Shown here piece by piece: positions 52,343 through 60,734 of a DNA stretch of 64,000 nucleotides. A program made the translations under genes and the position numbers. Source of the stretch: Erysipelotrichaceae bacterium (lineage in GTDB: Bacteria > Bacillota_I > Bacilli_A > Erysipelotrichales > Erysipelotrichaceae); the NCBI GenBank assembly GCA_017431825.1, contig JAFRKI010000015.1:1-64000 (forward strand), written 5' to 3'. The notes beneath the pieces were generated by a model that did not search any database, had not been told where the DNA came from, and saw only the letters and a list, made by a program, of their open reading frames with translations. Each line of letters begins with the position of its first letter. Position 1 is the first letter of the stretch.

Positions 52343-53498
52343 GCTGAGGATCGGACAGTTCTCCGATTCCTTCCTGCCCATCGTCGACGGCGTCGGCAGG
52401 GTCGTCTACAACTACTGCAGCACCCTTGGCAACAAGGGTCAGGAGGTGGTGGCCGTCTGTCCGATGGAAGACATGGGCTACAGGGGCAATTATCCCTTTG
52501 AGATAATCGACTACTACAGCACTACGCTTCCGACTACCGCCTACAATGCCGGCATACCGGAAATAGACCCTCATTTCATGAAGAGACTGGATATGAACAG
52601 CTTTGACATCATTCATGTCCATACGCCTTTTATGGCGGGCAATGAAGGCCTAAGATTCGCGAAGAAGAATCATGTTCCGGTCGTGGGATCCTTCCATTCC
52701 AAGTATCATGACGACTTCCTGCAGCTGACCGGTTCCAGGCATCTGGCAGGTATCGGTACTGATGCCATCGTCCGTTTCTACGACCAGTGCGATGAAGTAT
52801 GGACCGTATCGGAGAACTCGGCGGAGACGCTGAAATCCTACGGTTACCATAATCCTATCTATATCATCGAAAACGGCATGGATATCAGGGACATCGATTA
52901 CAGTCTGGCGATAGATGCCAAGAAACATTTCGGCCTGGGCTTTGATCCGGTGCTCCTGTATGTGGGCCAGATCAACTGGAAGAAGAATCTGGAAAGGATA
53001 CTGGAAGCCTGCGCCTTACTGAAGAAGGACGGTATCAGGTTCCAGCTGGTAATGGCCGGGCAGGGCCCTCATGAAGAGGAGGTAGCCGCAAAGGCCGAGA
53101 AACTGGGCATTAAAGAAAATACGGTCTTTACCGGTCACATCCAGGATGAAGATCTCCTCTACGGTCTTTATGCCCTGGCGGATCTCTTCGTCTTCCCGTC
53201 TACCTATGATACCTATTCCATGGTGGTACGGGAGGCTGCCAATGCCCGTACGGCATCGGTCGTTGTCAGAGATTCGGCACCGGCCGAATGCATCAGCGAC
53301 AGGGAAAACGGATTCCTGTGCGATGACACCAATGAAAGCCTCCACGAAGTCCTGAAGGAGGCCTTGAGCGATGAAGACCGCCTGATAGAGATGGGCATCA
53401 AAGCCAAGGAGACCATCCCGGTATCCTGGGATATCGTCATCGACCAGGCACTGGAAAGATATAATTATCTGATAGAAAAAATGAAAAAGGGATCCTGA
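52332..53498 (+). CDS. GT4-family glycosyltransferase (diacylglycerol glucosyltransferase-like)
   Basis: 388 residues. N-domain IGQFSDSFLPIVDGVGRVV, FDIIHVHTPFMAG and GSFHSKYHDDF; C-domain VGQINWKKNLERILEA, VMAGQGPHE, VFPSTYDTYSMVVREAANAR (GT4 EX7E-like). It resembles enzymes that add glucose to diacylglycerol to make glycolipids and lipoteichoic-acid anchors. The acceptor is inferred from family resemblance. Confidence 0.85.
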   Translation: MANKLRIGQFSDSFLPIVDGVGRVVYNYCSTLGNKGQEVVAVCPMEDMGYRGNYPFEIIDYYSTTLPTTAYNAGIPEIDPHFMKRLDMNSFDIIHVHTPFMAGNEGLRFAKKNHVPVVGSFHSKYHDDFLQLTGSRHLAGIGTDAIVRFYDQCDEVWTVSENSAETLKSYGYHNPIYIIENGMDIRDIDYSLAIDAKKHFGLGFDPVLLYVGQINWKKNLERILEACALLKKDGIRFQLVMAGQGPHEEEVAAKAEKLGIKENTVFTGHIQDEDLLYGLYALADLFVFPSTYDTYSMVVREAANARTASVVVRDSAPAECISDRENGFLCDDTNESLHEVLKEALSDEDRLIEMGIKAKETIPVSWDIVIDQALERYNYLIEKMKKGS

Positions 53499-53513
53499 CA
53501 GGATCCCTTTTTA
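53484..53513. terminator. Bidirectional terminator between convergent GT4 and GH25 genes
   Basis: AAAAAGGGATCCTG and CAGGATCCCTTTTT form a near-perfect inverted repeat. Confidence 0.88.
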
Positions 53514-54305
53514 TTTCTGTTTTTCGATAAACATGATATTTAGATCGGTCTCTTTTTCGATACCCGGTACTTCTCCTTTATCGGAATACTGCCAGATACA
53601 GAAGTCATCTTCATATTCCGGTATCTCATTATACTGGGCATACCAGAGCTTATAGTCCTTCAGCGCTTCCGTATCGTAATAGTTTCTGATGAGGTTGCTA
53701 TTGGCATACAGCATCACCTCGTATTCTTTGCTGACGGTACCGAGGAAGGCCAGGGCGTTTTTCGTACACTGTTCCCTGGTGATACCGTCGGTCCTGGCTT
53801 CATCACCGGTGATGTTCTCGAAATCATAGACGACAGGCAGATCGAGTTTTCTGCCGTTAAGTGTTTTCAGGACCATCTCAGCTTCAGCGATGGCCTCTTC
53901 TTCATTAGTGGCCTGGGAAAAGAAATAGACGCCGATGAGCAGGCCGTTGTCTCTTGCGTTTTTGAAATAAGTCTCAAAGTTCGTATCGGCATGCAGGACC
54001 CCTTCGGTATATCCCCGCCAGCCGATACGGATGAATACGAAGTCGATACCGCTTTCCTTCACCTTCTTAAAATCGATCTTCTTATTGTGTTCCGAGACAT
54101 CGATCCCCGCAAGGGACGTATACCTGTCATCTTCATAGGCATAGTACTTTCCTGTTTTATTCAAAAGACTGTAGTCGTATAAGCCGGCCTTCGGGATGAT
54201 GATGTCCTCGTCATTTTTATTTAAGTCAGACAATAATAAAACTGTTCCCAGCGTAATTATCAGGAGCAGTCCTATCAGCAGTAATGTGAAGGCTTTTTTA
54301 TTCAT
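53511..54305 (-). CDS. Membrane-anchored GH25 lysozyme
   Basis: 264 residues. N-terminal membrane helix (AFTLLLIGLLLIITLGTVLLL), spacer, and a GH25 barrel: GIDVSEHNKKIDF, FVFIRIGWRG, LPVVYDFEN (catalytic DxE), YANSNLI and FCIWQYSD. Muramidase cutting MurNAc-GlcNAc bonds. It overlaps the upstream unknown gene by 8 bases and shares its leaderless promoter. Confidence 0.9.
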   Translation of the reverse strand: MNKKAFTLLLIGLLLIITLGTVLLLSDLNKNDEDIIIPKAGLYDYSLLNKTGKYYAYEDDRYTSLAGIDVSEHNKKIDFKKVKESGIDFVFIRIGWRGYTEGVLHADTNFETYFKNARDNGLLIGVYFFSQATNEEEAIAEAEMVLKTLNGRKLDLPVVYDFENITGDEARTDGITREQCTKNALAFLGTVSKEYEVMLYANSNLIRNYYDTEALKDYKLWYAQYNEIPEYEDDFCIWQYSDKGEVPGIEKETDLNIMFIEKQK

Positions 54306-54750
54306 CGAATTTCAGCTCTATCTTGTTGTCCAGTTCCTCGAGCTTGACGATGCCGTCAAGATTGGACAGACGGTATTCCTTGTCGTCATGAGTATAGATA
54401 TCGATCAGGGCATCGGCTTCATGAGTATAGTACTCCATCAGTTCCTTTAGATACATGGACGTTTCCGTATAGTTCTTCAGACCGTAGAGTTCAAATATAG
54501 TAACGAATCTTTCCTGTCTGGTAGCGGTACCGTCAAAGTCGTAGATCACGGTCTTTCCGATGTCCTTGAGATAGTCCCTGATGTCAGGATCATTGAAAAG
54601 GAAGCGGATGAAAGTGTAGTTGTCTTCCTTGAACAAGGAGACGATGGTGACCTTCATGTACAGGACCACGTCCAATGGAAGCATGGCCATGTCTTCCGCA
54701 TGCGGCTTGAAGTCGATCATCCTTTTAAGGGGCATGTTTTCTACCAGCAT
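54298..54750 (-). CDS. Cytosolic protein of unknown function
   Basis: 150 residues, not recognised. No signal peptide or membrane helix. It has mixed helix/strand character with a mid-protein VIYDFDGTATRQERF and a helical stretch around TSMYLKELMEYYTHEADAL. A TATAAT ends 6 bases before the ATG and no ribosome site is seen, so the mRNA looks leaderless. It is co-transcribed with the GH25 lysozyme gene and separated from feoB by a terminator. The overlap suggests a linked role; which one is unknown. Confidence 0.65.
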   Translation of the reverse strand: MLVENMPLKRMIDFKPHAEDMAMLPLDVVLYMKVTIVSLFKEDNYTFIRFLFNDPDIRDYLKDIGKTVIYDFDGTATRQERFVTIFELYGLKNYTETSMYLKELMEYYTHEADALIDIYTHDDKEYRLSNLDGIVKLEELDNKIELKFDE

Positions 54751-54756
54751 ACCTAA

Positions 54757-54762
54757 ATTATA
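54757..54762 (-). promoter_or_regulatory. -10 box of a leaderless transcript (unknown gene, GH25)
   Basis: TATAAT (extended by TGT upstream), TTAGGT, then ATG at 54750 on the minus strand. Confidence 0.65.
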
Positions 54763-54768
54763 ACAGAT

Positions 54769-54793
54769 AAAAAAACAGTTCGATTTGAACTGT
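54769..54793 (-). terminator. Terminator after feoAB
   Basis: Minus strand: ACAGTTC-AAATC-GAACTGT followed by six T. It starts in the feoB stop codon. Confidence 0.85.
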
Positions 54794-57135
54794 CAGAATA
54801 ATAATGAACCGATGTTATAGATCAGGAAGGCGCAGATCCAGGCGACCGAACACTGCAGGATCACGACACCGATCGCAAAAGGCCTGCCCATTTCCTTCTT
54901 TACCGAAGCGATGGCGGCAACGCAAGGCGAATACAGCAGGCAGAACACCAGCAGGGATATGACCGTCATCGTCGACAATGCCGTCTGTATCATCTCTTGT
55001 GATCCGTAAAGCAGGGCCAGGGTCGATACTACTGATTCCTTGGCCAAAAAGCCGGTTATAAGAGCGGTAACGGTCTGCCAGCTGCCCAGACCGCAAGGTC
55101 TGAATATCGGTGTTATAAGGCCTGCCAGAGCTGCCAGGATAGAGTTCTCCGGATCGCTTACCATCTGCAGGCTGAACGAGAAGTTCTGCAAAAACCAGAT
55201 GACCAGCGTAGCCATGAAGATGACCGTGAAGGCTCTCTGCAGGAAGTCCTTGGCCTTTTCCCATAAAAGCTGGGCTACGTTCTTCGGACTAGGCAGACGG
55301 TAATTAGGCAGTTCCATGACGAACGGTACGGCTTCGCCCTTGAATACGGAATTCTTGAAGACCAGGGCCACGACGATGGAAACGACAATGCCCAGCACGT
55401 AAAGACAGATCATCGCCAGTGCCTTGTAGGAAGGGAAGAAAGTGTCACAGAAGAATGCATAGATAGGCAGCTTCGCTGAACAGGACATGTACGGAGTCAG
55501 CAGGACAGTCATCTTCCTGTCTCTTTCCGAAGGCAGGGTCCTTGAAGACATGACGGCCGGTACCGTGCAACCGAAACCTATCAGCATCGGTACGATGCTG
55601 CGTCCGGAAAGACCGATCTTCCTTAAAAGCTTGTCCATGAAGAAGGCCACTCTGGCCATATAGCCGCTGTCTTCCAGTATCGAAAGGAAGAAGAACAATA
55701 CGACGATGATCGGGATGAAACTCAGTACCGAACCGACACCGCCGAAGATGCCGTCAATTATCAGCGAACGCAGGAATTCGGAAACGTTGTGCGCAAGCAG
55801 GAACTGCTCCGTTGCCACGCCCAATGCATCGATGCCCGCTTCGAGAATGCCCTGCAGGAAACCGCCGATCACTTCAAAGGTCAGATAGAACACCAGTCCC
55901 ATGATCGCGATGAAGACCGGCAGGGCGGTATACTTGCCGGTAAGGATGGCATCAAACCGGCCTGAGCGGATGTTTTCCTTGCTTTCCCTTGGCTTGATAA
56001 CCGTTTCGGCCGTAGCTCTTTTGATGAAACTGTAACGCATGTCCGCAATGGCGGCAGCCTTGTCCAGTTTCGATTCGGCTTCCATCTGTTCGACCAGATG
56101 TTCGAGCGTTTCAACTTCGTTTTTGTCGAGATTGAGCTTCTTGATGATCAGCTTGTCGCCCTCAGCACACTTGGTGGCACAGAAACGCAAAGGCAGATCA
56201 TTGGCCTTGCAGTGGTCGTCGATGATATGCATGATCGCATGCAGGCAGCGGTGGATGGCACCGCCTCTTTCGGTATCGTTGCAGTAATCCTGCTTCAGAG
56301 GCTTTTCCTGATACTTTGCCACGTGGATGGCATGTTTTATCAGTTCGTCGATGCCTTCGTTCTTGGCGGCAGAGATCGGTACGACCGGAATGCCCAGATA
56401 CGATTCCAGACCGTTGATGTCGATGTAGCCGCTGTTGTTTCTTATCTCATCCATCATGTTCAGTGCCAGGACCATCGGAATGTCCATTTCCAGCAGCTGC
56501 ATGGTCAGGTAAAGACCTCTTTCGATGGAGGTGGCGTCGATGATGTTTATTATTCCTTTAGGTTTTTCATTAAGCACGAAGTCTCTGGAGATGAGCTCTT
56601 CGCTGGTATACGGAGACATCGAATAGATGCCCGGCAGGTCGGTCACCAGCGTATTGGGATGACCTTTGATCACGCCGTCTTTCCTGTCGACGGTCACGCC
56701 CGGGAAGTTGCCGACGTGCTGATTGGAACCGGTCAGCTGATTGAAAAGGGTGGTCTTGCCGGCATTTTGCTGGCCGACCAGCGCAAAAGTCAGAAGCGTA
56801 TCGTCGCTTAACGGCTTCTCGGTCTTCTTGTCATGATAGATGCCGCCTTCACCAAGACCCGGGTGGGAACTCTTCGGCTTCCTTGTTTCCGGTTCCTCTT
56901 CCCGGAAGTCATAGTCCTCGATATCGATATTGCGGGCATCGTCCTTCCTTAAGGTCAGTTCATAACCGTTGAGCTGATACTGTATCGGATCGCCCATCGG
57001 GGCATACTTGACCATCCTGATCACCGCATCGGGTATGATGCCCATGTCAAGAAGATGCTGTCTGGTGGAGCCTTTGCCTCCGACTTTTATTATTCTGGCT
57101 GTTTTGCCTGTTTCCAGATCGACGAGTTTTTTCAT
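54793..57135 (-). CDS. feoB: FeoA-FeoB fusion, ferrous iron transporter
   Basis: 780 residues from ATG 57135 (GAAGG upstream; a TTG five codons earlier is less likely). Residues 1-75 are a FeoA SH3-like domain (LVDLETGKTARIIKVGGKG, LLDMGIIPDAVI). A linker leads to the FeoB G domain: G1 LVGQQNAGKTTLFNQLTG, G2/G3 VGNFPGVTVDRKDG and DLPGIYSM, G4 LNMMDE. The membrane part follows, with Gate motifs (IGFGCTVPAVMSSRTLPSERDR, YMSCSAKLPIY). It imports Fe2+. The fusion places FeoA permanently on FeoB. Single-gene unit, no FeoC seen. Confidence 0.94.
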   Translation of the reverse strand: MKKLVDLETGKTARIIKVGGKGSTRQHLLDMGIIPDAVIRMVKYAPMGDPIQYQLNGYELTLRKDDARNIDIEDYDFREEEPETRKPKSSHPGLGEGGIYHDKKTEKPLSDDTLLTFALVGQQNAGKTTLFNQLTGSNQHVGNFPGVTVDRKDGVIKGHPNTLVTDLPGIYSMSPYTSEELISRDFVLNEKPKGIINIIDATSIERGLYLTMQLLEMDIPMVLALNMMDEIRNNSGYIDINGLESYLGIPVVPISAAKNEGIDELIKHAIHVAKYQEKPLKQDYCNDTERGGAIHRCLHAIMHIIDDHCKANDLPLRFCATKCAEGDKLIIKKLNLDKNEVETLEHLVEQMEAESKLDKAAAIADMRYSFIKRATAETVIKPRESKENIRSGRFDAILTGKYTALPVFIAIMGLVFYLTFEVIGGFLQGILEAGIDALGVATEQFLLAHNVSEFLRSLIIDGIFGGVGSVLSFIPIIVVLFFFLSILEDSGYMARVAFFMDKLLRKIGLSGRSIVPMLIGFGCTVPAVMSSRTLPSERDRKMTVLLTPYMSCSAKLPIYAFFCDTFFPSYKALAMICLYVLGIVVSIVVALVFKNSVFKGEAVPFVMELPNYRLPSPKNVAQLLWEKAKDFLQRAFTVIFMATLVIWFLQNFSFSLQMVSDPENSILAALAGLITPIFRPCGLGSWQTVTALITGFLAKESVVSTLALLYGSQEMIQTALSTMTVISLLVFCLLYSPCVAAIASVKKEMGRPFAIGVVILQCSVAWICAFLIYNIGSLLF

Positions 57136-57194
57136 AGCTGATACCTTCAATTGACAGTTATAACTTACATTTATATATTAAAACAGATTCCCGA

Positions 57195-57869
57195 TCAAAT
57201 GTCAGGGATCTGCCAGTCTATTTCCTTATAGCCGTTCCGTTTAAGGAACTCGTTGGTTCTGGAGAACGGCCTTGAGCCGAAGAAGCCGTTATAGGCACTT
57301 AAGGGTGAAGGATGGACCGATTCGATGGTCAGATGCTTCGGATCGGTAATGAGGGCCTTCTTGTCTCTGGCATTCCTTCCCCAAAGGATGAAGACCACCG
57401 GCTCTTCCTTCTCATTCAGTTTTGAGATGATAGTATCCGTCAGTTCTTCCCAGCCCCTGCCTTTATGGGAATTGGCCTTATGGGCTTCTACCGTCAGCAC
57501 GGCATTGAGCAGCAGTACGCCCTGCCGAGCCCATTTGACGAGGTAGCCGTTATTCGGTATATGACAGCCCAGGTCGTCATGGAGTTCCGTGTATATGTTC
57601 ACCAGTGAAGGCGGGATCTCGATGCCCTTATTGACGGAGAATGACAGACCGTGGGCCTGTCCTTCCTCGTGATAGGGATCCTGACCCAGGATCACTACTC
57701 TTACGTCCTTATAAGGCGTAAGTCTTAACGCCGCATAGATGTGCTGAGGCAGAGGATAGATGGTCTTGTTCTTATACTCTTCGTCAAGAAAGGAACGGAG
57801 CTTCTGATAGTATTCCTTATCGAATTCAGCGCTCAGTACTTCATCCCAGTCGTTTCCCAGAATTCTCAT
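57195..57869 (-). CDS. ung: Uracil-DNA glycosylase
   Basis: 224 residues. Family 1 UDG: water-activating motif VVILGQDPYHEEGQAHGLSFSV, VLLLNAVLTVEAHKANSHKGRGWE, VFILWGRNA and HPSPLSAYNGFFG (active His). It removes uracil from DNA. It is divergent from uvrA across 39 bases; both genes look leaderless. Confidence 0.96.
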   Translation of the reverse strand: MRILGNDWDEVLSAEFDKEYYQKLRSFLDEEYKNKTIYPLPQHIYAALRLTPYKDVRVVILGQDPYHEEGQAHGLSFSVNKGIEIPPSLVNIYTELHDDLGCHIPNNGYLVKWARQGVLLLNAVLTVEAHKANSHKGRGWEELTDTIISKLNEKEEPVVFILWGRNARDKKALITDPKHLTIESVHPSPLSAYNGFFGSRPFSRTNEFLKRNGYKEIDWQIPDI

Positions 57870-57875
57870 AAGTAT

Positions 57876-57881
57876 ATTTTA
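57876..57881 (-). promoter_or_regulatory. -10 box of a leaderless transcript (ung)
   Basis: TAAAAT, ATACTT, ATG at 57869 on the minus strand; no ribosome site. Confidence 0.55.
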
Positions 57882-57895
57882 GAGTAAAAAAAGAG

Positions 57896-57901
57896 TAAAA
57901 T
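57896..57901 (+). promoter_or_regulatory. -10 box of a probable leaderless transcript (uvrA)
   Basis: TAAAAT, 7 bases, ATG at 57909; no ribosome site. It lies 14 bases from the ung -10 box on the other strand. Confidence 0.5.
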
Positions 57902-57908
57902 AAACTAG

Positions 57909-60734
57909 ATGGCAAATGACAATATAGTGATCAAGGGAGCCAGAGTAAACAATCTCCAGAATCTGGATATCACTCTGCCCCGCAACAAGCTTATCGTGAT
58001 GACTGGTCTTTCCGGTTCTGGAAAGACTTCTTTAGCATTTGACACCATTTATGCGGAAGGCCAGAGAAGATACGTCGAATCCCTTAGCTCCTATGCCAGG
58101 CAGTTTCTGGGGGGCATCGAGAAACCGGATGTCGACCTCATCGAAGGGCTTTCCCCGGCCATCGCGATCGATCAGAAGACCACCAGCAACAACCCCCGTT
58201 CAACGGTGGGTACCATAACGGAGATCTACGATTATCTGCGTCTTCTGTATGCCAGATGCGGCATCGCCTACTGTCCTAATCACAACGAACCGATCGAAGC
58301 CATGACCGTACCGGCTATGGTCAGAAGAGTCATGGAATATCCGGAAAACAGCCGGCTGGAGATCCTGGCCAATGCGGTCAGCGACCGCAAGGGAACTTTC
58401 AGGGATTATCTGGAGAAGCTCAAGGACGACGGCTTCCTGAGACTCTATGTGGACGGTGAACTGAAGACCCTCGATGAAGAGATAAAGCTCGACAAGAACA
58501 AGCGTCACAGCATCGATGTGGTAGTCGACAGGATCGTGGTAAGAGAAGGAATAGAGACCAGGCTTACCGATTCCATCGAACTGGCTCTGAAGATGGCTGA
58601 CGGTACCTGTGTGATAAAAAACGGCGAGGAACGGGAACTGATGTCCGCCAATTTCGCCTGTCCAAAATGCGGCTTTACCGTGCCTAAACTGGAACCGCGG
58701 CTTTTCTCATTCAATTCACCTTTGGGCGCCTGTCCTAACTGTAAAGGACTGGGCGTTACTCTTGAGGTGGATCTTGACTATCTGATGCCGGACAAGTCCC
58801 TCAGCATCAATGAGGGCGGTATCCGTTACTATAAGAACATCGTCGGTACGCCGAACATCGAATGGCAGAACTTCCATACTCTGCTCAGGCACTATGATAT
58901 ATCTCTCGATAAGCCTCTTGATAAGATGACTAAAAAGGAAATGGATATCATCCTTTACGGATCTGATGAACCGATAAGGTATGACATCAATTCTTCCGGA
59001 GGCAACCGCTATTCCAAGAATCAGTACATCGAAGGCGTCAAGACGCTGATCGAAAGAAGGTATGAAGAAACGACATCCCGGATGGCCAAGGACTGGTACT
59101 ATTCCTATATGACGGAATCGGTATGTGAGATGTGCCATGGGGCCAGGCTCAATGACCAGGTTCTGGCCGTTAAGGTCGGCGGCAAGAACATCTATGAATT
59201 TACACAGATGTCGATAAAGGACGCCTATGACTTTATCAACGATCTGAAACTCAGCCCGACACAGATGGAGATAGCCAGACTGTTGCTGAGCGAACTCAAG
59301 TCAAGACTGAAGTTCCTGAAGGACGTCGGACTTGATTATCTGACCTTGGACAGGATGGCCGGATCCTTATCGGGCGGTGAAGCCCAGAGGATCAGACTGG
59401 CGACCCAGATCGGCTCGACGCTGACCGGTGTTCTTTATGTACTGGATGAGCCGTCCATCGGTCTGCACCAGAGGGACAACGACCGGCTCATCGCAACGCT
59501 CAAGCGGATGAGAGATCTGGGCAATACGGTCATCGTCGTCGAACATGACGAAGAGACGATGCTGCAGAGCGACTACATCGCCGATATCGGTCCGGGTGCC
59601 GGCAAGGACGGCGGCAGACTGGTATTCTTCGGTACGCCGGAAGAGATACTGAACTGCGATGCTTCGATCACCGGACAGTACCTGAGCGGTAAGAAGAAGA
59701 TACCGGTTCCCGCTCAAAGAAGAAAAGGAAACGGGCAAAGCGTAAAAGTCATCGGTGCCAGCGAACACAATCTCAAGGACATCGACGTCGAATTCCCTTT
59801 GGGGAAACTGATCTGCGTTACCGGTGTTTCCGGTTCGGGAAAATCGACGCTGGTCAATGAGATACTGACCAACGGCATCATGAAAAATCTCAACCGGGTA
59901 AGAGTAAAACCGGGTGCCCACAAACGTATCGACGGGCTGGACAATATCGACAAGATCGTAGCCATCTACCAGGATCCGATCGGAAGAACACCGCGAAGCA
60001 ATCCGGCGACCTATACCGGCGTCTTCGACGACATCAGAGACCTCTTCGCCTCGACTCCCGATGCCAGGGAAAGAGGCTACAACAAGGGACGTTTCTCCTT
60101 CAATGTGCAGGGCGGAAGATGTGAAGCCTGCTGGGGCGACGGCGTCAAGAAGATATCGATGCTGTTTGTACCGGACGTCTACGTGGAATGTGAGGAATGC
60201 CACGGCAAGCGTTACAACGCGGAGACTCTGGAAGTCAAATACAAAGGCAAGAACATTTATGACGTTCTTAAGATGAACGTCAAGGAAGCCCTGGAATTCT
60301 TTAAAAACCACAAAAAGATCAAAGACAAGCTGCAGACCCTCTATGACGTGGGTCTTGGATATATAGAATTAGGGCAGAGCGCTCCGACTTTATCGGGCGG
60401 CGAAGCCCAAAGAGTCAAGCTGGCCAGTGAACTGCAGAAGAAAGCCACCGGCAAGACCCTCTTCGTTCTGGATGAGCCGACGACCGGACTGCACAGTGAT
60501 GATGTCTATAAACTGATCAGGATCTTCGAGAGGATAGTAGATGACGGCGACACCGTGATCGTCATCGAACATAATCTGGATATCATAAAATGCGCCGATC
60601 ACATAATCGATCTGGGACCGGAAGGAGGAGATGAAGGCGGCAGGATCATCGCCACCGGAACTCCGGAAGAAGTGGCCAAGGTCAAAGGCAGCTATACCGG
60701 TCAGTATTTAAGGAAGGTGTTGAACAATGAGTGA
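57909..60734 (+). CDS. uvrA: Excinuclease ABC subunit A
   Basis: 941 residues. Two ABC modules: Walker A TGLSGSGKTSLAFDT and TGVSGSGKSTLVNE, signature GSLSGGEAQRIRLA and PTLSGGEAQRVKLA, and zinc modules CPKC...CPNC and CEAC...CEEC. Full-length DNA damage recognition protein. No uvrB or uvrC lies in the window. It overlaps hprK by 8 bases. Confidence 0.97.
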   Translation: MANDNIVIKGARVNNLQNLDITLPRNKLIVMTGLSGSGKTSLAFDTIYAEGQRRYVESLSSYARQFLGGIEKPDVDLIEGLSPAIAIDQKTTSNNPRSTVGTITEIYDYLRLLYARCGIAYCPNHNEPIEAMTVPAMVRRVMEYPENSRLEILANAVSDRKGTFRDYLEKLKDDGFLRLYVDGELKTLDEEIKLDKNKRHSIDVVVDRIVVREGIETRLTDSIELALKMADGTCVIKNGEERELMSANFACPKCGFTVPKLEPRLFSFNSPLGACPNCKGLGVTLEVDLDYLMPDKSLSINEGGIRYYKNIVGTPNIEWQNFHTLLRHYDISLDKPLDKMTKKEMDIILYGSDEPIRYDINSSGGNRYSKNQYIEGVKTLIERRYEETTSRMAKDWYYSYMTESVCEMCHGARLNDQVLAVKVGGKNIYEFTQMSIKDAYDFINDLKLSPTQMEIARLLLSELKSRLKFLKDVGLDYLTLDRMAGSLSGGEAQRIRLATQIGSTLTGVLYVLDEPSIGLHQRDNDRLIATLKRMRDLGNTVIVVEHDEETMLQSDYIADIGPGAGKDGGRLVFFGTPEEILNCDASITGQYLSGKKKIPVPAQRRKGNGQSVKVIGASEHNLKDIDVEFPLGKLICVTGVSGSGKSTLVNEILTNGIMKNLNRVRVKPGAHKRIDGLDNIDKIVAIYQDPIGRTPRSNPATYTGVFDDIRDLFASTPDARERGYNKGRFSFNVQGGRCEACWGDGVKKISMLFVPDVYVECEECHGKRYNAETLEVKYKGKNIYDVLKMNVKEALEFFKNHKKIKDKLQTLYDVGLGYIELGQSAPTLSGGEAQRVKLASELQKKATGKTLFVLDEPTTGLHSDDVYKLIRIFERIVDDGDTVIVIEHNLDIIKCADHIIDLGPEGGDEGGRIIATGTPEEVAKVKGSYTGQYLRKVLNNE

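Noticed and set aside
54298..54750. DFDGT in the unknown 150-residue protein looks like HAD motif I.
   Set aside because: It lies in the middle of the protein and no other HAD motifs (Thr/Ser, Lys, acidic pair) follow in the expected order; probably coincidence.
59367..60311. 314-codon open frame on the minus strand opposite uvrA.
   Set aside because: Shadow of the second UvrA ABC module, whose motifs are intact on the plus strand.
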